The position numbers were made by a program, and so were the translations under genes. The notes below the pieces were generated by a model. That model did not search any database, was not told the origin of the DNA, and saw only the letters and a list, made by a program, of their open reading frames with translations. Below, one piece after another: positions 1 to 13,146 of a DNA stretch of 64,000 bases; position 1 is the first letter of the stretch, and each line of letters opens with the position of its first letter. Where the stretch lies: positions 2,708,958 to 2,772,957 of the forward strand of contig JASSKH010000006.1 of assembly GCA_031763025.1 (NCBI GenBank), given 5' to 3'. The stretch is from Macrocystis pyrifera. Taxonomy: Eukaryota > Sar > Phaeophyceae > Laminariales > Laminariaceae.

Positions 1-3000
1 CTTTGACATCCGCTCGACGGCCGCGGGGTCGACCTCGCCCGTGGTCGCCTTAACTGACACGTCCGACGCCGTAGTTGGCCCTGCGTGAGTAACATCCTCC
101 ACCGAAATCGTGGTATCAACGACCAAATCAACCTCCGCTTCGGGCTCAACGTATTCCACAACCTCCGTCTCCATGTCGTAACTGTCCACGGCATCGGCGT
201 TGTCCACGACCGACATGGCGTCCGCCTCCACTGGGTCAGCTACAGCCTCGACGACCACTGGTTCATCTTCAACCACTTGTGCCTCGTTCGAATCATCGTC
301 ACAAGACGCTTGATCGATCAGGACTACCTCCTCAACAGCAGTCAGCGATTCAACCACGGCCACCTCCTCCACCTTACGCTTGGCGTCGTGCGCAACCTCC
401 GCATTGATGTCACTGGCTACCACATCGTCGACAACGTTCAAGTCATCAGGACTGTCGATCTCCACTGGCTCAGTCACAACCAAGACGACCGCTGCCTCGT
501 TGATAAGCTCGGATGTCTCTGGAGAATCCGCGGCAGCGTGGGTTGGTTCGGTTGGAGCAGTTTGCTCGGTCGGGGTCGACGGGTCCACCACTAACGTGTC
601 TACCTGCGGCTGGTCGTCTTGCCCAACCTCGGCTACGATCTCCCTGGTTGTTACGGTGTTGATATCATCCAAGGCCACTGGCTGTTCAACCTCCATCGTC
701 TTTGACACCTCCACGACGGCCGCGGCGTCGAGTTCGCCCGTGGTCGCTTTAACTGAGACGTCCGACGCCGTAGTTGGCCCTACTTGAGTATCATCCTCCG
801 CTGAAATCGTGGTATCAACGACCAACTCGCCCTCCGCTTCGGGCTCAACGTACTCCACAACCTCCGTCGCTATCTCGTAACTGTCCACGGCATCGGCGTT
901 GTCCACGACCGACATGGCGTCCGCCTCCACTGGGTCAGCTACAGCCTCGACGACCACTGGTTCATCTTCAACCACTTGTGCCTCGTTCGAATCATCGTCA
1001 CAAGACGCTTGATCGATCAGGACTACCTCCTCAACAGCAGTCAGCGATTCAACCACGGCCACCTCCTCCACCTTACGCTTGGCGTCGTGCGCAACCTCCG
1101 CATTGATGTCACTGGCTACCACATCGTCGACAACGTTCAAGTCATCAGGACTGTCGATCTCCACTGGCTCAGTCACAACCAAGACGACCGCTGCCTCGTT
1201 GATAAGCTCGGATGTCTCTGGAGAATCCGCGGCAGCGTGGGTTGGTTCGGTTGGAGCAGTTTGCTCGGTCGGGGTCGACGGGTCCACCACTAACGTGTCT
1301 ACCTGCGGCTGGTCGTCTTGCCCAACCTCGGCTACGATCTCCCTGGTTGTTACGGTGTTGATATCATCCAAGGCCACTGGCTGTTCAACCTCCATCGTCT
1401 TTGACACCTCCACGACGGCCGCGGCGTCGAGTTCGCCCGTGGTCGCTTTAACTGAGACGTCCGACGCCGTAGTTGGCCCTACTTGAGTATCATCCTCCGC
1501 TGAAATCGTGGTATCAACGACCAACTCGCCCTCCGCTTCGGGCTCAACGTACTCCACAACCTCCGTCGCTATCTCGTAACTGTCCACGGCATCGGCGTTG
1601 TCCACGACCGACATGGCGTCCGCCTCCACTGGGTCAGCTACAGCCTCGACGACCACTGGTTCATCTTCAACCACTTGTGCCTCGTTCGAATCATCGTCAC
1701 AAGACGCTTGATCGATCAGGACTACCTCCTCAACAGCAGTCAGCGATTCAACCACGGCCACCTCCTCCACCTTACGCTTGGCGTCGTGCGCAACCTCCGC
1801 ATTGATGTCACTGGCTACCACATCGTCGACAACGTTCAAGTCATCAGGACTGTCGATCTCCACTGGCTCAGTCACAACCAAGACGACCGCTGCCTCGTTG
1901 ATAAGCTCGGATGTCTCTGGAGAATCCGCGGCAGCGTGGGTTGGTTCGGTTGGAGCAGTTTGCTCGGTCGGGGTCGACGGGTCCACCACTAACGTGTCTA
2001 CCTGCGGCTGGTCGTCTTGCCCAACCTCGGCTACGATCTCCCTGGTTGTTACGGTGTTGATATCATCCAAGGCCACTGGCTGTTCAACCTCCATCGTCTT
2101 TGACACCTCCACGACGGCCGCGGCGTCGAGTTCGCCCGTGGTCGCTTTAACTGAGACGTCCGACGCCGTAGTTGGCCCTACTTGAGTATCATCCTCCGCT
2201 GAAATCGTGGTATCAACGACCAACTCGCCCTCCGTTTCGGGCTCAACGTACTCCACAACCTCCGTCGCTATCTCGTAACTGTCCACGGGATCGGCATTGT
2301 CCACGACCGACATTCCGTCCACCTCCACTGGGTCAGCTACAGCCTCGACGACCACTGGTTCATCTTCGACCGCTTGTGCCTCGTTCGAATCATCGTCAGA
2401 CGACACTTGATCGATCAGGGCCACCTCCTCAACAGCAGTCAGCGATTCAACCACGGCCACATCCTCCTCCTCACCCTTGGCGTCGTGCATAACCTCCGCA
2501 TTGATGTCACTGGCCACCACATCGTCGACAACGTTCAAGTCATCAGGACTGTCGACCTCCACTGGCTCAGTCACGACCAAGACGACCGCTGCTTCATTGT
2601 CATTCACGGGTGTCTCTGGAGAATCCGCGGCGGCAAGGGTTGGTTCGGTTGGAGCAGTTTGCTCGGTCGGGGTCGACGGGTCCGTCACTAACGTGTCCAC
2701 CTGCGGCTGGTCGTCTTGCCCAACCTCGGCTACGATCTCCTTGGTTGTTACGGTGTTGATATCATCCAAGGCCACTGGCTGTTCAGCCTCCATCGTCTTT
2801 GACACCTCCACGACGGCCGCGGCGTCGAGTTCGCCCGTGGTCGCTTTAACTGATACGTCCGACGCCGTAGTTGGCCCTACTTGAGTAACATCCTCCGCTG
2901 AAATCGTGGCCGAGGCGACCAAATCGACCTCCGCCTCGGGCTCATCGTCTTTCACAACCTCCGTCTTCATCTCGCAACTGTCCGCGGCATCGGTATTTTC

Positions 3001-6000
3001 CACGACCGACAGGCCGTCCGTCTCCACCGGGTCAGCTACAGCCTCGACGAACTTGGGATCATCGTCAACCGTTTGCGCCACGTTCGAATCATCGCCACAA
3101 GAAGCTTGATCGATCAGGGCAACCTCCTCAACAGCAGTCGGATATTTCACCACGGCCACATCCTCCACCTCAAGCTTGGCGTCGTGCACAACCTCCGCAT
3201 TGATGTCACTGGCTACCACATCGTCGACAACGTTCAAGTCATCAGGGCTGTCGATCTCCACTGGCTCAGTCACAACCAAGACGACAGCTGCCTCGTTAAA
3301 ACGCTCGGGTGTCTCTGGAGAATCCGCGGCGGCAAGGGTTGGTTCGGTTGGAACAGTTTGCTCGGTCGGGGTCGACACGTCCGCCACTAACGTGTCCACC
3401 TGCGGCTGGTCGTCTTGCCCAACCTCGGCTACGAGCTCCCTGGTTGTTACAGTGCCGATATCATCCAAGGCCACTGGCTGTTCAGCCTCCGTCGTCTTTG
3501 ACACCTCCACGACGGCCGCGGCGTCGAGTTCGTCCGTGGTCGCTTTAACTGAGACGTTCGACGCCGTAGTTGGTCCTACTTGAGTAACATCTTCTGCCGA
3601 AATCGTGGCCGAGGCGACCAAATCGACCTCCGCCTCGGGCTCATTGTCTTCCACAACTCCCGTCTTCATCTCGGAACTGTCCACGGCATCGGTATTTTCC
3701 ACGACCGACAAGCCGTCCGTGTCCACCGGGTCAGCTACAGCCTCGACGACCGCGGGATCATCGTCAACCGTTTGCGCCTCGTTCGAATCATCGTCACAGG
3801 AAGCTTGATCGATCAGGGCAACCTCCTCAACAGCAGTCGGCGATTCAGCCACGGCCACATCCTCCTCCTTACGCTTGGCGTCGTGCACAACCTCCGCAAT
3901 GATGTCACCGGCCACCACATCGTCGACAACGTTCGAGTCATCAGGGCTGTCGATCTCTACTGGCTCAGTCACGACCAAGACGACCGCTGCCTCGTTGATA
4001 AGCTCGGGTGTCTCTGGAGAATCCGCGGCAGCGTGGGTTGGTTCGGTTGAAGCAGTTTGCTCGGTCGGAGTCGACACGTCCGCCACTAACGTGTCCACCT
4101 GCGGCTGGTCGTCTTGCCCAACCTCGGCTACGATCTCCGTGGTTGTTACAGTGTCGATATCATCCAAGGCCACTGGCTGTTCAGCCTCCATCGTCTTTGA
4201 CACCTCCACGACGGCTGCGGCGTCGAGTTCACCCGTGGTCGCTTTAACTGATACGTCCGACGCCGTAGTTGGCCCTACTTGAGTATCATCTTCCGCCAAA
4301 ATCGTGGCCGAGGCGACCAAATCGACCTCCGCCTCGGGCTCATCGCCTTCCACAACCTCCGTCTTTATCTCGTAACTGTCCACGGGATCGGCATTGTCCA
4401 CGACCGAGATTCCGTCCGCCTCCACTGGGTCAGCTACAGCCTCGACGACCACTGGTTCATCTTCAACCGCTTGTGCCTCGTTCGAGTCATCGTCAGACGA
4501 CGCTTGATCGATCAGGGCAACCTCCTCAACAGCAGTCAGCGATTCAACCAAGGCCACATCCTCCTCCTCACCCTTGGCGTCGTGCACAACCTCCGCATTG
4601 ATGTCACTGGCCACCACGTCGTCGACAACGTTCAAGTCATCAGGACTGTCGATCTCCATTGGCTCAGTCACAACCAAGACGACCGCTGCCTCGTTGATAA
4701 GCTCTGGTGTCTCTGGAGAATCCGCGGCGGCAAGGGTTGGTTCGGTTGGAGCAGTTTGTTCGGTCGGGGTCGACACGTCCACCGCTAACGTGTCCACCTT
4801 CATGTGGTCGTCTTGTCCAACCTCGGCTCCGATCTCCCTGGTTGTTACGGTGTTGATATCGTCCAAGGCCACTGGCTGTTCAGCCTCCATCGTATCTGAC
4901 ATCTCCTCGACGGCCGCGGAGTCGAGCTCGCCCGTAGTCACCTTATCTGACACGTCAGACGCCGTAGTTGGCCCTACTTGAGTGGCATCCTCCGCCGAAA
5001 TCGTGGTGTCAACGACCAAATCGCCCTCCACCTCGGGCTCAGTGTCTTCCACAACCTCCGTCTTCATCTCGTAACTGTCCACGGCATCGGTAGTTTCCAC
5101 GACCGACTGTCCATCCGTCTCCACCGGGTCAGCTACAGCCTCGACGACCACTGGGTTATCCTCAACTACTTGCGCCTCGTTCGAATCATCGCCACAAGAA
5201 GCTTGAGCGATCAGGGCAACTTCCTCAACGGCAGTGGGCCATTTCACCACGGCCACCTCCTCCTCCTTACGTTTGGCGTCCTGCACAACCTCCGCATTGA
5301 TGTCACTGGCCACCACATCGTCGATCACGTTCAAGTCCTCAGGGCTGTCGATCTCCACTGGCTCAGTCACAACCAAGACGACTGCTGGCTCAATAATAAT
5401 CTCAGGTGTCTCTGCAGAATCCACGGCAGCGTGGGTTGGTTCGGTTGGAGTAGTTTGCTCGGTCGGGGTCGACACATCCACCACTAACGTGTCCACCTGC
5501 GGCTGGTCGTCTTGCCCAACCTCGGCTACGATCTCCGTGGTTGCTACAGTGTTGATATCATCCAAGGCCACTGGCTGTTCAGCCTCCATGATCGTAGACA
5601 CCTCCACGACGGTCGCGGGGTCGAGTTCGCCCGTGGTCGCTTTAACTGAGACGTCCGACGCCGTAGGTGGCCCTACTTGAGTAACATCCTCCGACGAAGT
5701 TGTGGTAGCAACGACCAAATCACCCCCAGCCTCGGGTTCAGTGTCATCCACAACCTCCGTCTCCATCTCGCAACTGTCTACGGCATCGGCATTGTCCACG
5801 ACCGACAGATCGTCCGTCTCCACCGGGTCAGCTATAGCCTCGACGACCACTGGCTCATCCTCAACCCCTTGCGCCTCGTTCGAATAATGGTCACAAGAAG
5901 CTTGATCGACCAGGGCTACCTCCCCAACAGTAGTCGGGGGTTCGACCACGGCCACATCCTCCTCCTCACGCTTGGCGTCCTGCACAACCTCCGCAATGAT

Positions 6001-9000
6001 GTCACCGGCCACCACATCGTCGACAACGTTCAAGTCCTCAAGGCCGTCGATCTCCACTGGCTCAGTCACAACCAAGACGACGTCTGGTTCATTGTCATTC
6101 TCGGGTGTCTCTGGGGAATCAGCGGCAGCAAGGGTTGGTTCGGTTGGAGCAGTTTGCTCGGTCGGGGTCGACACGTCCACCACTAACGTGTCCGCCTGCG
6201 GCTGGTCGTCTTGCCTAACCTCGGCTACGATCTCCCTGGTTGTTACAGTATCGATATCGTCCACGTCCACTGGCTGTTCAGCCTCCATCGTCTTTGACAC
6301 CTCCACGACGGCCGCGGGGTCGAGCTCGCCCGTGGTCGCTTTAATTGACACGTCCGACGCCGTAGTTGGCCCTACTTGAGTAACATCCTCCGCCGAAATC
6401 ATGGCCGAGGCGACCAAATCGACCTCCGCATCGGGCTCAGTGTCTTCCACAATCTCCGTCTCCATCTCGCAACTGCCCACGGCATCGGCATTGTCCACGA
6501 TCGGCAAGTCGTCCGTCTCCACTGGGTCAGCTACAGCCTCGACGATCACTGGTTCATCCTCAGCTTCTTGCGTCACGTTCGAATCATCATCACAAGAAGC
6601 TTGATCGTTTGTAGCAACCTCCACAATAACAGCCGGCGATTCAACCACGGCCATCTCTTCCTCCTTGTGATTGGCATCCTGCACATTTTCGGCATTGATG
6701 TCACTGGCCACCACATCGTCGACAACATCCAAGTCCTCCGGGCTGTCGATCTCCACTGGCTCAGTTACGGCCGCCACTACCGCTGGCTCATTATCAATCT
6801 TGCGTGTCTCTGGGGAATGAGCGGCAGCCTGGGTTTGCTCGTATGGAACCGTTTCTTCGGTCGTGATCGGCACGCCTACCATCAATGTGTCCGCCTGCGA
6901 TTGGTCCACTTGCAGAACCTCGGCTATGAGGTCGCTGTTTGTTACAACGTCGACATCGTCCACGGCCATTGGCTCTTTAGTTCTCACTGGATTTGAAACC
7001 GCGTCGACGACCGCGGGGTCGAGCCCGCCCGTGGTCGCCTCAACTGAGACGTCCGGCGCCGTAGTTGGGCCGGCTGGAGTAACATCTTCCGCCGGGATCT
7101 TGGCAGCGACCCCTAAATCGTGCTCCTCCCCAGGCTCTGTGTCTTCCACAACCACGGTCTCCATCTCGCAACTGGCAACGGCACCAACATTTCCCACGAC
7201 CGACAGCTCGTCCGTCTCCACTGTGCCAGCGGCAGCCTCGTCGACCACTGGTTCATCCTCAACCGTGGGCGAGTCAATCGAATCGTCGGTGGAAGCAGCT
7301 CGATCGGTCAGAGCAGCCTCCTCGACTGCGGTTGGTAATTCAACCATGGCCACCTCCTCCACACGCTCTGCATCCTGTACAACCTCTGTGTCACTTGTCA
7401 CCGTCTCGTCGACAGTATCCTTATCCTCAGGGGCTTGAGTCTCCACTGGCTCAGTCACAGCCGCGACTACCGCTTGACCATCCTCAACCTCGGGTGTCAC
7501 TGGAGAATCAGTGGCAGCAAGGGAAGCAGGGGGTCGCTCGGTTTGGGAAGCACCCCCGGTCGGGGTCCAAACGTCAACCACAAACGTGTCTGCCTCGGGC
7601 TGATCGTCTTGCACAGCCTCGGCCTCAATCTCCCTGGTTGCCACAACATCATCCACGGCTATTGTCTCTTCAGCCTCCAAGACCTCAGCCATGGCCTTGA
7701 TGACCGCGGCGTCATCTTCTCCCGTGGCCCCCTCAATAAATACCTCTGTTGCTGTAGTTGGCTCGGCTGGAATCACCTCCTCGATCGGGATCGTGGCAGC
7801 GGCCACAACCTCGTCCTCCTCCCTAGGCTCGGTATCTTTCACATTGGTGGTATCCATATCACTACCCGCTACGGTGTCGACGTTTCCCACGATCATGCAA
7901 TTTTCCGTCTCAACTGGGCCAGCTACAGCCTCGACGACCACTGGTTCAGCTTCAGACGCGGGTGAGTCGAAGAAATCGTCAGTGGAAGACGCCCCAACCG
8001 TCGGAGCAGCCTCATCGACTGCAGTCGTTGATTTAAAGACGCCCATCTCCTCTTCACGCTCTGCGTCCGCGTCCGGTACAACCTTGGCCTTGATGTCATT
8101 GGTCACCATATCGTCGACAGTATCCACATCTTCAGCGGCTTGGATCTCCGCTGGTGCAGTCACAGCCTCGACGGCCGCTGGTTCACCCTCAGTTGCGAGT
8201 GTCCATGGGGAATCAACGGCAGCAGGATACCTACGGACTGGTTCGGTTGAAGCATTTTCCTCGGCCGGGGTCAACACGTGCACCACCAATGTGTCCGCCT
8301 GCGGCTGGTCATCTTGCACAACCTCAGCCTTGACCTCCCTGGTTGTCACAGCGTCGACATCGCCCACGACCCCTTGCTCTTCAGTCTCCACCCGATCAAG
8401 CACGGTATCGGCGACCGCGGGGTAATCCTTGCCTGCGGTCGCCTCAATTGAGACGCCCTCGGCTGGAGTAACTTCCTCTACCGGGATTGTGGCAGCGATC
8501 ACAGCCTCGTCCACCTCCTCTGGCTCGCTGTCATCCACAACCGTGATCACCATCTCGCTACTCACGACAGCGTCGATACCTTTGACGGACAGCTCTTCCG
8601 TTTCCACTGGGTCAGCTACAGCCTTGGCGGCCAGTGCTTTATCTTCAACCACTCCCGCTTCGATAGAATCATCGTCAGATGCAGCTTGATCGGCCGGAGC
8701 AGTCTCCTCAACTGTAGTCGGCGGTTCAACCACTGTCTGCTGCTCCTTACGTTCTGCGTCCTGCGCAACCACAGACTTGATGTCGCTGGCCACACCATTG
8801 TCGAAGACGTGCAAGCCTTCAGATAATTGACTCTCCTCTGGCTTGGGCACAGCCGAGACGACCACTGCTTCATCCTCCATCTCGGGGGTCTCTCGGGAAT
8901 CAACGGCAGCAGGTATTGACTCGGTTAGAGCAGTATCCTCGGCCGGGGTCGACACGGCAACCACCAACGTGTCCTTCTCAGACTTATCACTTTCCACAGC

Positions 9001-9300
9001 CTCGCTCTCGATCTCCCTGGTTGTCAAACCATGTACATCGTCCACGGCCAACGGATTTTCAGCCTTCACAGTCTCAGCCATAGCGTCCACGACCGCAGTG
9101 TCATCCTTGTCCGTCTTTGTCTCAACAGAAACTTCCGCCGCTGTAGTTGGTTCGGCTGGAAACACTTCTTCAGTCGGGGTCGCGGCAGCTACCCCCATCT
9201 CGTCCTCCTCCTCAGGCTTGGCGTCTTCCACCACCACGGTCTCCATCTCGTTACTCACGATAACTTCGATATCGTCCACGACCGACGGCTCCTCCGTATC
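1..9300 (-). repeat. Coding tandem array, 699-bp (233-codon) trimer, gene B
   Basis: A landmark on the plus strand (GGCCCTACTTGAGTAACATC and variants) recurs at intervals of exactly 699 bp from the left edge to about 7080, then at 693, 696 and 693 bp to about 9160. Each unit holds three related modules of about 76-79 codons, starting like LDDINTVTTREIVAE, LNVVDDVVASDINAE and VVDNADAVDSYEIA. All length changes are multiples of three. Similarity decreases from left to right, that is towards the 5' end of the gene. Confidence 0.85.
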
Positions 9301-12300
9301 CACTGGGTCAGCTACAGCCTCGGCGGCTATTTGGCACATTCTCAACCGCAGGCGTTTCGTTCGAATCATTGTCAGAAGCAACCCGATCGGTCGGAGCAGC
9401 CTCCTCGACTGCAGTCGGCGATTCAACCACGGCCACTTCCTCCTCACGTTCCGTGTCTTGCACAACCTCGGCATTGATGTCACTGGCCACCACGTCGTCG
9501 ACAACGTCCGAGTCTTGAAAGGCTTGGGTCTCCTCTGAATCAGTCGCAACCGAGACGATCGCTAGTCCATCTTCAACCTTCACCAGCTTAGCCACGGTGT
9601 CAAGGACCGCGGGGTCATCTTCGCCCGTGGTCGCCTCAATTAAGACGTCGACCACTGTAGTTAGCTCGGCTCGAGCAATATCCTCGGCCGGGATCGTGGC
9701 AGCGACCAACAAATCGTCCACCGACAGCTCTTCCGTCTCCACTGGATGAGCTACAGCGTCGACGATCACTGGTTTGTTGTCAGCCGTGGGCGGGTCGTTT
9801 GAACCGTCGGTGGAAGAAGCTTGATCGGTCGGAGAACTCTGCTCGTCTACGGCGGGCGATTCAATTACTGCCTCCTGCCCCTCATGCTCTGTATCCTGCA
9901 CAATCTCGGCCTTGATTTCAACAGTCACCACAACGCCGTTGGCCGCATCTACATCCCCAAAGGCTTGGATATCCACTGGCTCAGTCACAGCCGTGGCCAC
10001 CGCTGGTTCGATGTCAGTCTCCAATGTCTGTGGGGATTCAGCGGCAGCAGAAGCAGGGGCTGGCTCGGCTGGAGAAGCAACCTCGGTCGGGGTCAATACG
10101 TCAACCACCAACGTGTCTGCTTCGGGCTGGACGTCTTCCACAATCTCGTCCGCCACCCACCTGGTTGCCACAGCGTCGAATTCATCCACGGCCACTGGCT
10201 CTTCAGTCTCCATAGGGTTAGCCACGGTCTCCACGACCGCGGGTTTATCTTCGCCACTCGCCATCTCAATTGAGTCGTTCACGGTTGTAGTTCTCTCGAC
10301 TAGAGCAACATCCTCCGACGAGATCGTGACAGAGACCACAATTTCGTCCTCTTCCTCAGGCTCGACGTCGTCCGCATCCATAGTCTCTGTCTCTCTACTA
10401 ACGACAGCGTCGATATCGTCCACGATCGACAGCTTTTCCGTCTCCACTGGGTCAGCTGCAGACTCGACGATCACTGTTTCATCCTCAACCGCGGGCGTTT
10501 CGTTCGAAACATCGCCAGAAACAGCTTGATCAGTCGGAGCAGTCTCCTCGATGGCAGTCGGTGATTCAACTATGATCACCTTTTCCTCACGCTCTGCGTC
10601 CTGAACAACCTGGGCAGTGATATTACTGATCACCTCACACTCGACAATCTTCAAGCCCTCAGATACTTGCGTTTCCACTGGCTCAGTCACAGCCGCGACG
10701 ACCGCTGGTTCAGCGTTAGCGTTAATCGTGGGTGTCGCTGGGGAATCAGTGGCAGCACAGGCTGGCTCGGTCAAAGCACCCTTGATCGGGGTTGACACGT
10801 CAACCGCTAACGTGTCTGGTTCGGGCCCGTCGACATCGACATCGTCCACGGTCAGTGGCTCTTCGGCCTCCACGAGATCAGCCACGGCCTCGATGATCGC
10901 GGGATCACCCTCGCCCGTCGTTGCCTCAACTGAGACGTCTGAAGCTGTAGTTGGCTCGGCTGGAGCAGCATTCTCGATAGGAATTGTAGAAGCGACCGCC
11001 ACCGTCTCCTCCTTTGCCTCTAGCTCAGAGTCCTTCACAACCGTGGCCTCGATCTCCCATTTCACAGCAGAACCGACGTCGTTCATGTTTGCTGGCTCAG
11101 CTGCGGCCTCGATGATTACGATATCGTCTTCAACCACCGGTATTTCGGACGAGTTATTGGCTGCAGCAGCTGATTCGGTCATTTCAGCATGGTGGACCGG
11201 GGTCGGGGCAGCAGTTACCACTGCCGTCTCCTCCTCAGGCTCGACTTCTAAACATCGGATTTGACATGGCTGGTCACGGCAGCGTCGATAACGTCCACTA
11301 ATGCCCGGTCGTCGGACTCTACTAGGCCAGCCACATTTTCGACGACAGTGGATTCATCCTTAATCGCTGGCGTGTCGCGTATGGTATTGGGGATAGATTT
11401 TGTTTTGATCGGAGCATCACCCCCCTCGGTATCTTCGTCTTTCACAATCTCAGCCTCAATCACCCTTGTCACCAAAGCACCAACAACGTCTACAACAATG
11501 AGACTCTCCTGTTTTTTTAATACAACCACAGCCTCCACAACAGTCCCTTCATCGTCAACTGCGGGTGCCTCGAGCGAGTCGTTGGCCGCAGCAGCGGGCT
11601 CGATCGGGAAATCATCTTTGGAGAAAATCGAGGCGACAACAGGCGCCGCTTTCTCTGCAGCCTTCGAGTCTTTCACAACCCCAGCTTCAATCTTCTGAGC
11701 CACGGCGGCGTCGAGGATGCCCATGGCCACCTCTTCGTCTGCTTTCACAGACCCAACCACAATCTCGACGATCGTTGGCTGATCGTCAACCGCAAGCGCC
11801 TTGGGTGAGTGATCGACTGCAGCTGCTGGTTCGATCAGACCAGCATCCCTCGGCCAATGCCATTTTAGCACTAACAGCCCTCTCCTCTTCTTGAGGCCCA
11901 GTGTCTTGCACAACATTGGCCTCGACCTCCATGGCTACCACAAAGTCGTCTATGTCCATGACCACCGACCCTTCAGTCCCCCCTGAGTCAGTCACAGCAT
12001 CGATGGACCCAGGTTCATCCTCAGCTGAAGGCGCCTGGGGCGAAATGTCGGCCGTCGCAGATGCCTCGATCGGAACAGTATCCTCACCCAGTGTCGGCGC
12101 AGCAACAATTGCCTCCTTGCGCGCCCCAAAATTTGCGTCTTCTACAACCTTGGTCCCGATCTCCGTGGCTATCCCTGCATCAGCAGCGTCCGTGACTCCA
12201 TGCTGTGTAACCTGCATACTTTCAGTCACAGGTTCGACCAAGGTTGGTTCACTATCGATGAAAGGTTCTTTGGGTGATGCATCGGTCGTAACAGCTGCCT

Positions 12301-12952
12301 CGGCCAGAGCAGCATCTTCAACCGGGGTCAGAGAAGAAGCAATGCCTACCTCCTCCACAGGCCCCGCGTCTTCCACAGCCTTTACGTCGATCATCTGGGC
12401 TAAAGTAGCGTCATCAACACCCCTGGTCGTGGACTCGTCACTATCGACAGATTCGGCTTCAGATTCATCATCTCCAGTTTCATCCTCATCCGTGGATGTC
12501 CTGCATGAATCATCTGTCGAAGCAATTGACTCGCTCAAATACTCCTCGTCACCCTCGACCGACTCAGCTACAGATTCGTCGCCAGTTTCATCCTCATCCG
12601 TGGACGTCCAGGAAGAGTCATCGGCCGAATAATCTGACTCGGTCAAAGCAGGCTCTTCGGTTGGGTTTGATGCCGGAACAAACACTACCCCGTTTTCATG
12701 CCGTGCGCCTCCCGCAACGACCGCAACGTCAGGCTCGACCCCCTGGGTCACCACAGCGTCATTAGCGTCCGCAGGTGCGGGCTGTTTAGCCTCTACTGGC
12801 TTAGTCATAGTATCGCATGCTTCCTCATCCTTAGACGCGGGCGTTCTGGGTATGCAGTCGAACGCAGCAAATGTCTCGGTCGGAGCGGCATCCACGGCTG
12901 GGGGTGAGGTGACTGATCGTCGAGCAGAGTCAATACGGTGGCGGCGGGGCGC
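1..12952 (-). CDS. Gene B exon 2, at least 12.95 kb
   Basis: Opens APRRHRIDSARRSVTSPP and changes quickly to acidic sequence. Order: unique N-terminal part (12952-12450); two copies of a TSTDEDETGD block (12650-12440); irregular acidic modules (12.4-9.3 kb); then the 231-233-codon trimer repeat to the left edge. The only stops in the minus reading frame coincide with the three indels listed under gene B. Plus-strand frames are stopped once per repeat (CCT ACT TGA), which identifies minus as the coding strand. Confidence 0.66.
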
Positions 12953-13146
12953 CTGTTTCAAATTAAGACGTGGTGGTTGGGAGAGCAAGCGGCGAGGGCG
13001 GGAAATGGAAAAATAAATGTAGCGAGCGTTTGTTTTACCTTGATCATTGTCGTGCAGGAAGCGGAGTGGGGCAGATCAAACATGCAGACCTGAACGGTGA
13101 AGGCGCGCCTGTTGCTGTTTCCACAACCAACTGTGCTTCGTTGCAT
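1..13146 (-). CDS. Gene B: giant acidic repeat protein, 5' part (runs off left edge)
   Basis: Function unknown; a tandem paralogue of gene A by composition and module. Exon 1 is 13146-13039 and exon 2 starts at 12952 and is open to base 1, so at least 4,350 codons lie here. The protein starts MQRSTVGCGNSNRRAF and has no clear signal peptide. Residues encoded at about 12440-12650 form a Ser/Thr/Asp/Glu block present twice. From about 9.3 kb leftwards a trimer of 77-residue-like modules repeats every 231-233 codons. Frame breaks occur near 11848 (+1), 11262 (-1/+2) and 9335 (+1); from 9.3 kb to the left edge the frame is unbroken (about 3,100 codons). The start is inferred from phase agreement across the first intron. 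Confidence 0.66.
181..2232 (-). repeat. Three virtually identical 699-bp copies
   Basis: From about 181 to about 2232 the sequence equals itself shifted by 699 bp; reading along the copies I saw no difference. The copy left of 181 and the copies right of 2232 carry scattered substitutions. This is either a very recent amplification or an effect of assembly. Confidence 0.8.
12440..12650 (-). repeat. Duplicated Ser/Thr/Asp/Glu block in gene B
   Basis: The encoded segment STDEDETGD followed by a variable acidic stretch ending AESV occurs twice, about 45 codons apart. The dense S/T-x-x-D/E context is what casein kinase 2 generally prefers (family knowledge), so heavy phosphorylation is possible. 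It is unlike the 77-residue modules. Confidence 0.6.
13039..13146 (-). CDS. Gene B exon 1, 36 codons
   Basis: Opens with an ATG in GAAATGC, preceded in frame by TAG, and gives exactly 36 codons to ATCAAG|GTAAAA, a phase-0 donor at 13038. The following 86-nt intron is pyrimidine rich and ends TTTGAAACAG|GCGCCC, a phase-0 acceptor in the frame of exon 2. The encoded peptide has four Cys and no obvious targeting signal. The agreement of both splice phases and the reading frame is the main support; a further upstream start cannot be excluded. Confidence 0.55.

Noticed and set aside
1..9300. A CRISPR-like or non-coding satellite interpretation of the 699-bp array
   Set aside because: Units are contiguous without spacers, keep an open minus frame throughout and vary in length only by multiples of three; this is coding repeat.
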